Positions 31,801 to 38,906 of a stretch of 38,906 nt of DNA are shown here, in pieces. Positions within the stretch are counted from its first letter, which is position 1; every line of letters starts with the position of its first letter. The notes below the pieces were generated by a model, which saw only the letters and a list, made by a program, of their open reading frames with translations, was not told where the DNA came from and made no database searches. The stretch comes from Rhizaria sp. SCN 62-66 (taxonomy: Eukaryota > Rhizaria, unplaced). The stretch lies in contig MEDY01000352.1 of NCBI GenBank assembly GCA_001724265.1, positions 1 through 38,906 of the forward strand, written 5' to 3'. Both the position numbers and the translations under genes were made by a program.

Positions 31801-32719
31801 CACATTTTGAGATTGAAAATAGCTACCCGCAACTTGGTATCGGCGTCGCCACGCAAAACGAGAAGTTGCTCGAGGTTAGCTTCAGCAGCTGCCACCTCTT
31901 CGTACCTTTTGTATAATTGAGCTTCAGCCTCGATCTGACCATCACTCTTCGTTGGCGGTGTATACTCGGCGAGGAACTGCTCCAGAGGCGGTTGACTAAG
32001 ATCAAACTCTGCTCGAATCCACTGCTCGTAACAATCCTTCGCAGCCCTGACTTGGTCCAATGTAGTCTGAGCAGTTATCACGTTAGCGTGAGTCCGGAAT
32101 CGTTCGTCGCCGGAAGAAATCGCATCGCCAGAAGCAGCATTTAAGAGATCTAGAACATCCTTATTCTCAAGTTCATCCGGATCAATAAGCAGCGCGCTGA
32201 TGTTGCTGCCGTCTAGAGAGAGAAAGAGCGAGAACGGGAGAAGATGGAGAGAAAGAGAGGGGGAGGGAGAGAGAGGGCGAGGGAGAGAGAGAGGGAGAGA
32301 GCGGCAATAAGAAGGTTATATGACAAAGACGAACGCTCAATTGAAGGCAAGCTTACCTGTAAATTGGAACATGAACTGTAACAACATGTAGTGACATTGT
32401 GAAGGTGCGTACCGTTGGCGCTGCGGGATTGTACGTTCAGTTTGGTGAACAGAGCAGAGAGATCCGCATATGACTGATGTAAGTTTTGAAGCTGCTGCGC
32501 GGAGCCGCTCTGAGGAGTGGAGTAGCGCAAAGCGCGATGGGTCTAATCTTGAAGTTGCTCATTGAGGGCATGTGAGGACGATGGCGACACTCTAACAAGT
32601 TCAGTAGAAGCTGCGGATGTAGTGTTCGCAGCGTGAGCGTTATTGTTAATGCCCTTATTTGCGTTGCGGGCTTCGAGGCTTTGGCGCATGGTGGCGCTGG
32701 AAGCAGATTGGTCGTCCAT
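28806..32719 (-). CDS. Coiled-coil protein with C-terminal P-loop NTPase of the RHS/Crinkler type; four in-frame TAG codons
   Basis: Three exons on the minus strand: 32719-32413, 32212-31148 and 31003-28806, with introns of 200 bp (GTACGC, pyrimidine tract, CTAG) and 144 bp (GTACGT...GCAG), both phase 1. The joined frame is 3570 nt, 1189 codons plus TAA. It contains no in-frame TAA or TGA but four TAG, at codons 59, 395, 416 and 435. Codons 1-100 are Ser/Asn/Ala-rich; 130-500 form long charged helices, probably coiled coil. The NTPase has Walker A GPPGTGKS (664-671), a Walker B-like VVYLFDPDEAD (729-739) and ATSPN (755-759) followed by HY, the order seen in trypanosome RHS proteins and in Crinkler NTPases. 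The rest, about 400 residues, is not recognised. Third positions are much AT-richer than in the housekeeping neighbours, which suggests an accessory or transferred gene. Family membership is from remembered motif order and is moderately sure; function in this organism is unknown. Confidence 0.75.
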
Positions 32720-33468
32720 GCAAGACAAAGAGAAGACTGATGGGTCGATGCAGGAGAGTGTTGAATGTACAAATCGAGATGTGAATCAAATTTCTCTTCT
32801 GTAGCGCGACAAATCAAACATTATAAGGCCAGTAACAAGAGGAATTGTGAAAATGTGAGGATGCCCGAGAAGAACGAGGGGACTCATTGCATTGCCAGTT
32901 GTGAATAGAGGAGGCTCAAGCGGAGAAGCTCTAAATGACTTTACGTAGAAAACAATAAGTCAGTCATGTACCATTACATAACGCAGCAGAGGAAGATGAT
33001 GTCAACATCGGTGTCCTATCACAGCGGTAGGTCTTATGGATCAGATTGACTGAATGCTTCTCGAAAGTCTGCGATGTTCGAAGTTAAGCCGTCAAGTCAG
33101 GACAGGCGGATTTTTCGGAACCAAAATGGCTAGAGTCTTTATTGAGCTTAAGAACAGCCGAGTGTAATAAATAACGAGTTATACTGGTCTCTGATGACTT
33201 TGTAACGGGAGCAAACCACGCATGTACATTAGCCGTTCGATTGGACGGATCGCGCGACACTGTAGGGCTGCGAAGGGACATTGTGGCCTGGCCTGGGTTC
33301 TTTACACTGGACAACAAGTCAGGGACACGGAGAGACACAACAAGAGAGAGCCGTGGTAAGATACGTGCTACGTGAAGACATTACGATGTGAAGCGCGAGA
33401 GTATAGAGATGCCACAAGCCACCACGAGACGACGTGGCGTTGAGGAAATGAAAAGCTCAGTTAAGAGT

Positions 33469-33554
33469 GTTCAGTCGCGTCAGGAAAGTTTTTAATCATT
33501 CATCCGTGTTTAACAGACACGGATCAGGAACTTGGATGTTGGATCATCATTATA
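33469..33554. repeat. Repeat A, copy 1 (partner 34129-34214)
   Basis: The 86-bp unit recurs exactly 660 bp downstream with one base difference. It contains a perfect hairpin: 8-bp arms ATCCGTGT and ACACGGAT (33502-33509 and 33517-33524) with a 7-base loop. Confidence 0.9.
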
Positions 33555-33843
33555 AGATATTTCGTCGAGTCATCTTCGCAGCAAAAGGTATGGTTGCGGG
33601 TGCGTGAAACATGAAACATACCTGAAACAAAGCACGCTGCTACAGTCATGAGAGACACAACATGCGAACGCCAGGTGCCGCCATGCAAAGAGAGATAGCG
33701 GGCGTAGTGACTGTGCCAATTAACAAAATGAGAACGAGCCAGTCAAGAAGTGAGTGGATAACCGACAGTAGAAGGAGATGCAACGAGCACAACAGAGAGC
33801 TTGTTTTGTTTGCGATGTTGAATCAGAAAATCGGTTAGAAAAA

Positions 33844-33910
33844 AAGTGTAATCAAGCACGCTTTTGAATTCACGCACATATCAGCAACACGGACCAATAA
33901 TTTTCATCAT
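33844..33910. repeat. Repeat B, copy 1 (partner 34528-34594)
   Basis: The 67-bp unit (starting AAGTGTAATCAAGCACGC) recurs 684 bp downstream with two base differences. The order A-B is the same in both places. Confidence 0.9.
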
Positions 33911-34128
33911 TTAAACATCACAACTAAAGAGCGAAGGAAAACAGTAGTCGTAGACATACCTTATGAACACGGAACTACGCGTCGACACCACACATCGAGA
34001 GAAGAGCACAAGAGCTAAACAAGCGCAAATATGACGCGACAGAAAAGAAAGCAATCGCAGAGACAATGATGTGAGCGCAGGCTTGTGTTAACGTTGGTGC
34101 GAGAGAAGCAAGTGACTAAAAGTACCAT

Positions 34129-34214
34129 GTTCAGTCGCGTCAGGAAAGTTTATAATCATTCATCCGTGTTTAACAGACACGGATCAGGAACTTGGATGTT
34201 GGATCATCATTATA
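34129..34214. repeat. Repeat A, copy 2, in the 3' flank of uS19
   Basis: This copy lies 72 bases beyond the uS19 stop on the minus strand, so its hairpin (34162-34169 with 34177-34184) could be in the 3' UTR of that gene. Confidence 0.9.
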
Positions 34215-34285
34215 GTGTAAATGTGGTAGAAAGGACGGAAACGCATGATGTGTGCGTGTGTGTTACATACCCAGCAGCTGGATTC

Positions 34286-34859
34286 TCACTTCTTCTTGAC
34301 AACAACAACCTTGGTGTTGCTGGCAGACTCGTAGACGGAGTTGGGAGCCTTGCGGGTGAAGGAGAACTCACCAAACTGCGAGGCCAGCCAACACGGTGGA
34401 AAGCGACAAAAGAATAAAGCGATTGAGATGGTGAGTGACATGTAGTGAATCCGAAGTTGCCAGCAAACAAGCGGGTTTAGGTTTTGGGTGGTGGGTTGTT
34501 AAGGTAGTCAGAAGGTAGGTTTAAAATAAGTGTAATCAAGCACGCTTTTGAATTCACGCACATATCATCAACACGGACCAATAATTATCATCATGTGTAA
34601 CATTCGAAAAAGATCGTAGTTTCATAGGAGGCGATATACATACCTTAAAGCCGACGTGCTGCTCGGTAACTTCGAGCGGCTCGTACTTCTTTCCGTTGTG
34701 GACGGCGAAGCGGATGCCGATGAACTCGGGGAGGATCATTGACGCGCGATTGGTGATGTTGATGGGCGCCTTCTGGGGCTCATTCTTGCGAACCATGGCG
34801 CGCACGACACGCACAATCGATGGGTGGCAGAAGGGGCCCTTCCAAATCGAGCGAACCAT
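34286..34859 (-). CDS. rps19: Mitochondrial small-subunit ribosomal protein uS19, bacterial type
   Basis: uS19 sits in the head of the small ribosomal subunit. This one is bacterial-type (RSIWKGPF, RASMILPEFIG, VHNGKKYEPLEV, FGEFSFTRK), so it belongs to the mitochondrial ribosome and is nuclear-encoded, as its intron shows. Exons are 34859-34644 and 34375-34286; the intron is 268 bp, phase 0, donor AAG|GTATGT and acceptor CGCAG. The product is 101 residues ending in TGA, with a Lys-rich end VVVVKKK. An in-frame TAA lies just upstream of the ATG, and CTAACCCTACAG is found four bases before it, so a 5' UTR intron with a CTAAC branch point is likely. No separate targeting peptide is visible; the basic N-terminus may serve. 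The intron contains repeat B copy 2. Confidence 0.93.
34528..34594. repeat. Repeat B, copy 2, inside the uS19 intron
   Basis: This copy matches 33844-33910 with two differences and lies wholly inside the intron of the uS19 gene, between its two exons. Confidence 0.9.
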
Positions 34860-35396
34860 CTTTCTGTAGGGTTAGAATCAAATCGGGGCGAACAAAAAGG
34901 GTTCCAGTGAGCACGATATACGGCACAGTCAGACATATAATAAGCAGGTACAATAGATTACAAAGTCAAGTATCTCTGCAAGAGACGAAACACGCTATAC
35001 AATGTACTCCACACCCTGTGTGCAGGGCGCAAGATAGGCCCTCGATGTCGTCTCTCAGCCCACTGCTCGCGGTCCAACTCTAGACTCGGCCGCCTAAGGG
35101 CACTTACGACCCACAGTCACCAGTCTGGTCGTCTGCCAGAGACAAACTGACCGACCGACCGACCAACTCAACGAGAGGCAGTGGAGCAGAGGACTAAGGA
35201 GGCAGCCTTGGAATTCCGTTATGATACTTGCTGTCGGCGTGTTGATATATAATTTCGTTGTATTTTTTAATGATCATGCATTAATCAAGTAGTGGCTCTG
35301 CTTGGTGGTTTATCGGAGTCTTGCGCTGTTCTGAGTCGATTTTGTGCTCCTTGCTCACCCTTGCTCTCGTCTCTTCCTTTTCGCTCTTTGCAGACC
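34860..35396. other. Divergent promoter region between uS19 and the secreted-protein gene
   Basis: No gene is seen. A GC-rich patch at about 35010-35210 includes a short tandem run of GACC units (about 35149-35162). The pyrimidine-rich stretch ending TTTGCAG at 35393, three bases before the ATG at 35397, looks like a splice acceptor, so the leader of the next gene may contain an intron. Confidence 0.45.
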
Positions 35397-36557
35397 ATGT
35401 CCAAGGGTGTGTTTGCTCTCTTGCTCGTCGCCATCGCCTGCGCGTCTGGTGCTACGTTCGAGGTACGTGCTAATCTTGTCCTGCTTCCTCTTCCCGTCAT
35501 CTTCCGTCCCATGTCTTGCTTTTCATCCCTCCACCCCATCACCTCACCCCTGCTCTTTGCTTCTCTACTCTCTGCTTCCTTTGCTCCTTGCTTTGTTGTT
35601 GCGTAGAATGAGGTGAACATTCGCAACGACCCCTACCTTCAGCGCGTGGTAGAGGAGGCCGTTGAGATGGGCGAGAATTCGATTCTCGACCTCGCGATGC
35701 GCGACACGGCCACCGCCCACCTCGAGGCTCCCCACGAGATCGCTTCGTCTTTGCTCGCCGTCTCGAGCGAGATTCTCGGCTCCCCCGTCCCGCGCGCCCT
35801 CCGCGGCGTGCCCCGCCCTTCTGCAGCCAAGGCCGCCGCCCCCGCGACGCAGGGCGTGTCGTTCGTGTCTGTCGACGAGTACGCCGAGTTCGAGGCCCTG
35901 CTGGGCTCGAGCGAGGAGGAGCGCCTCATCGCGCGCAAGAAGGCCGAGCTGGCCGCCGACGCCGCCGAGAACGCCGACCTGCTGAACCAGTTCGAGGACC
36001 TTTCGGCCACGGTCGACCGCTTCCAGGGTGAGCTGGCCCGCGAGGAGTCGATGTCGTTCGCCGACGCCTCCGTCTCCGCCGAGGAGGCCCTCGAGGCCGA
36101 GTCCGAGGCCGAGGCCGAGTCCGAGGCCGACGCCGAGGTGCAGCAGGAGTTTGAGGCCGACATCGAGGCCGAGCTGGACGCCGACGCCGAGTTCGACCTC
36201 ACGGCCGACGTCGATGACCGCATTGTGGCCCGCGCCGCGCGCGACGCCGCGCGCAAGACGGCCGCCGCCGTGCAGGCCGAGATCGAGGCCGAGTACGACC
36301 TCACCGCGTTCCTCGAGCTCGATGCCTCCGTCTCCGCGGGCGCCGACTCTGGCGCCGCCGCACTGACCGCCGCGCTGGCGGACCTGGCCGCGCCCGCGAT
36401 GTAGAGTGAGGCGCTGGAGCCCACACTGTCGGAGGAGGCCGCCGCCGAGGCCGAGGGGCACGACCTGCCCACGTTGTCGTTCCTGCTGACCGAGGAGGAG
36501 CTCACGTCGCAGCTCCACGCGCTGCAGAAGGACTTTGCCAACACCAACGCCAACTAA
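35397..36557 (+). CDS. Secreted acidic helical protein with one in-frame TAG
   Basis: Exons are 35397-35462 and 35607-36557; the 144-bp intron (GTACGT...CGTAG) is phase 0 and falls right after the signal peptide, 22 codons in. The N-terminus has a basic start, a hydrophobic core (VFALLLVAIACA) and a plausible cleavage site at ASGA, so it enters the secretory pathway. The mature part is Ala/Glu/Asp-rich with runs such as EAESEAEAESEADAEV, predicted helical and very acidic. At codon 288 (36402-36404) there is a TAG. The same frame goes on for 50 codons of the same composition (starting SEALEPTLSEE) to a TAA, so I model TAG as sense and the protein as 338 residues. Read with the standard code it would end at 287. 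No family is recognised; extrusome-matrix or other secretory-granule proteins have this kind of composition, which is only a guess. Confidence 0.8.
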
Positions 36558-36984
36558 GTGTCTGAGTCAGGAAAAACCCATCACTCGATGAAGCGAGATA
36601 TGGGAGTGGAGTGGATTGGTAAAAGGTTTCTGTTTGGTAGTTGTGAAGTGAGTTGTTGTTTGGAGGAGGTTCAATGCACGTTCTTTATAATGCAACGTAT
36701 AAAACTAGTACAATACAATAGCTAAAGCTAATAGTTTTCTCTTGATCGAAGTTGATAGAGGCTTGTTTTGATTTGAGTCTTTGTATTCTATCCAGTCAAT
36801 GACATGGATGATATATTTGTTCCTCCGGCGGAGTCTCTTTCTTTCGTTCAGTCAAACACCACCTGCTACCACTGCAACGAAGAAGAAAAAAAAAAGACGT
36901 CCGTTTCAGCAAACACACACAGATTCATGCGCGTGTGCGTGTCTCTCGTACTTTAACAGCAACAAAGCGTCGTCCTGACACTAG
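36558..36984. other. Short region between two convergent genes
   Basis: It holds the two 3' flanks. Nothing is recognised apart from A-rich and CT-rich simple sequence around 36830-36900. Confidence 0.5.
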
Positions 36985-38268
36985 TTACATGTCAGCACCG
37001 GCGGCACGGAGCTCGCTGAGACCGCTCTGGAGCGTGCGGACGCGGCGGGCGAGGTCCTCAGCACCGGGGATGACCTGGTTCTTGGCCTTGATCATCTGCG
37101 TCTCGAACTGCATGAGGTCGTCCATCTCCTTCTGCGCCATCTTGAGGTCGTTCTGGAGACGGAACTCCTTGAGCTTGTGGACAGAGTGGCGGCGCTGGTG
37201 GCGCAGCTGGTGCAGCGCGTTCTTCATGATCTTCTCGTTCTTGCGAGTCTGCGCGAGCTGGTTCTTGATGCGGCGCACGGCGAGGACGGCGTTCTTGTTC
37301 CAGACCTTGTAGGTCTCGATCTTGGCCGTGGCGTCCTTGATCTTGGCGCTGATCTCGTCCCAGAGCAGGATGTCGTGCTCGTAGTTGGGGTCGTTGGTCG
37401 CCTCGTCCTCACCGAGCAACAGGCCGTCGGGGATGGTGCTCTCGTCAGCGCCGGGGACGGCGCCGGGGGCGTGCTTGAGGTTGACGAGCGAGCCGGGGAG
37501 GGCCTTGTCGGTGGGAAGCTCGCCGAGACCGAGGGCGTACTCCTCGTGAATGTCGCGCTTCTTCTTCTTCTTGGCGGCCGCAGAGTCGGCCTCGGCGGTG
37601 GAAGCGAAGAGGGCGTCAACGTCGACCTCAGCAAACGCCTCGGAGGACGCGTCGACCGCGGTCTCAGCCTCGAGACCGGCGAGGGCCTCCTGCTCAACGT
37701 CGACCTCGGCATCAGCGTCGGCGTCGACGTCAGCAAGAGCCTCGAGGGTGATCTCGGACGAAGCCTCAGCCTCAGCCTCAGCGTCGGCGTCAACGCCGGC
37801 AGCGTTGGCCAGCTCGATGTCGACCTCGCTGTCCATCTCTGCGTCGATCTCCACCAGCATGGGCGACGGAATCTCCGCGTTCACATCAAATGCCACCTGA
37901 GAGGCGCACCGACAGTCAAGGAAACGCCCGGGGGGCAAGGGGCAAGGGGACGAAGGGAAGGGGCGAGAGCAGGGTTACAAGGTGGTGTGGGGAGCAACAA
38001 AAGGTGAGCTACAGAAGAAGAAGGCAACGCTATCCAAACACAAGATGACATTTGATCGATAGAATATGTGTCAGGGACTACATTAAATTTGATCACAGAC
38101 GCGAGCAACGGTGTGGGCGACCGCTGTAGACGTCGGGAAGGAACCTCCAACTGGACTCTTCGATGTGGGGAGTGAGGGGAACAAAAGGGGGGCAAATGTG
38201 AGGAAAAGACGTACCGAGGTGGCGGCAAATGCGACCACTGCCACGAGAATGGCAAGGATAGTCCGCAT
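36985..38268 (-). CDS. Secreted acidic protein with polybasic site and C-terminal coiled coil
   Basis: Exons are 38268-38215 and 37896-36985; the 318-bp intron (GTACGT...CTCAG) is phase 0 and directly follows the signal peptide, as in the gene at 35397. The product is 321 residues ending in TAA. The signal peptide is MRTILAILVAVVAFAATS. Residues 19-126 are highly acidic (repeated DAD, AEAE, VDVE). KKKKKR at 127-132 could be a proprotein cleavage site. The following part has many Lys, Arg, Gln and Glu and is likely coiled coil (DEISAKIKDATAKIETY onward), ending in LRAAGADM. Acidic propeptide, basic cleavage site and coiled-coil body resemble granule or trichocyst matrix proproteins in outline; no sequence family is recognised. 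It is convergent with, and probably distantly related to, the gene at 35397. Confidence 0.82.
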
Positions 38269-38906
38269 CTTACAATACCAGATGTCCTGGGATTTGTCCA
38301 GGGCTCTCAAAACGATCTCTCGATGATCACCCAAAGGAGGCCCAGCCAAGCCAGCCCCACTTAGGGAGTGACTGTGAGCAAGGACTAAAATTACATTTCT
38401 TTTTTCGACCGGCGATCACTCTCTAAACTTCGTTAGTGGTGGGCCCATTGATTTCATCTGTTATCCAACGAATTCATTGTTTATTACATATTATTTGAGT
38501 TTGAAACTCTGATAAATTACTTAATCTATGCAGCTGGCTGAAGGCTCCCATGAGCAGGTTAATCTTTCCTTGCTCTATTATGAGGGTATAGAGAGCCTTA
38601 GTGAGCACCCACGATGGAGGCACTTATTCACTACAACTGATAAACACGATAACATTTGGCAATGCTATTAATATGCACTTATATCTTATTCTTCATTGCT
38701 TTTGGCTGCTCTGTCACGAGCTCTCGCTGACAACTTGCACAGCAAGACAAATGTTGAGCGCGCATAAGACGGTGCAATCAAGAGACAATAGACTTAGGCC
38801 AAGATATGATAACCCCTATGTAGCGTCAACTAAAAAACGCGATTTCGCGCTTTTTTTGCGACTTTGGCGCACTTTCGTAGAAGTTATCAAACTACGTGGT
38901 TTATTT
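38269..38906. other. Upstream region of the secreted-protein gene, with hairpins
   Basis: The first 100 bases are the promoter or leader of the minus-strand gene. The rest is AT-rich and has no supported gene. A hairpin AAAAAACGCGA-TT-TCGCGCTTTTTT lies at 38832-38856 (one bulged base), inside a wider inverted pair TGATAAC (38807-38813) and GTTATCA (38883-38889). Confidence 0.45.

Larger units (their letters stand above)
32720..34285. other. Accessory intergenic region with duplicated repeats
   Basis: No gene is firmly supported. A minus-strand frame of about 84-100 codons (33084-33338 and a little upstream) ends in TAA and has an internal ATG giving 65 residues with no known motif. The region holds repeat copies A (33469-33554), B (33844-33910) and A' (34129-34214). 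Just beyond B, at about 33945-33962, there is a minus-strand donor-like TAAGGTATGT resembling the one in the uS19 intron, so the stretch may be a decayed partial copy of the uS19 locus. Confidence 0.45.

Noticed and set aside
31335-32081. Separate 248-codon gene in the middle of the NTPase gene
   Set aside because: Its edges are a splice-joined frame upstream and a TAG downstream; the frame runs on through TAGs and a clean intron into the NTPase exon, so it is part of one gene.
33061-33095. String CGAAGTTAAGC, as found in 5S rRNA
   Set aside because: The rest of the 5S rRNA (the GGGAGACCGCC-like part and pairing ends) is absent.
35613-36404. Secreted-protein gene ending at the TAG at 36402
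   Set aside because: The next 50 codons keep the same frame, composition and codon use up to a TAA, and the neighbouring NTPase gene shows the same TAG behaviour.
1-38906. CRISPR arrays, prokaryotic operons, rRNA genes
   Set aside because: No regularly spaced repeats, no Shine-Dalgarno-type gene clusters and no rRNA signature; the introns and gene content are eukaryotic.

Overview
The window is nuclear DNA of a unicellular eukaryote. The evidence is spliceosomal introns (131-318 bp, donors GTACGT/GTATGT, AG acceptors), the U6-type Sm-like protein LSm8, the largest subunit of RNA polymerase III, a PP2A B56 subunit, and nuclear genes for mitochondrial proteins (SHMT with a presequence, bacterial-type uS19), which imply a translating mitochondrion. 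Housekeeping genes are GC-rich in third positions and carry Ala/Gly/Ser/Pro low-complexity insertions; intergenic DNA is AT-richer. I cannot name the species.

Layout: repeats (1-1014); ABCA transporter (+, 1015-7609, one intron, probable 11-nt deletion in the second ATPase domain); LSM8 (-, 8669-9264, three exons); ankyrin/WW/Cys-rich protein (+, 10209-13001); HAD phosphatase (-, 14467-15363) divergent from SHMT (+, 15991-17469); PP2A B56 (+, 19286-20872); RPC1 (+, 22046-27598); a lower-GC accessory stretch (about 27.6-34.2 kb) with a three-exon, 1189-codon coiled-coil plus P-loop NTPase gene resembling the RHS/Crinkler group (-, 28806-32719); a duplicated repeat pair around mitochondrial uS19 (-, 34286-34859); and two convergent genes for secreted acidic proteins (35397-36557 + and 36985-38268 -).

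The most striking signal is the genetic code. The coiled-coil/NTPase gene is open over 1189 codons except for four in-frame TAG triplets. The secreted-protein gene at 35.4 kb has one in-frame TAG, followed by 50 more codons of the same composition and then TAA. All eleven gene models end in TAA (5) or TGA (6), none in TAG. The simplest reading is that UAG is a rare sense codon here, most likely glutamine, while UAA and UGA remain stops. Genes predicted with the standard code would be cut short.

The housekeeping genes do not form a pathway together; their order is the mixed order usual in eukaryotes. The two secreted-protein genes share architecture (signal peptide on its own exon, phase-0 intron directly after it, acidic low-complexity and helical regions) and may be diverged relatives working in one secretory product.
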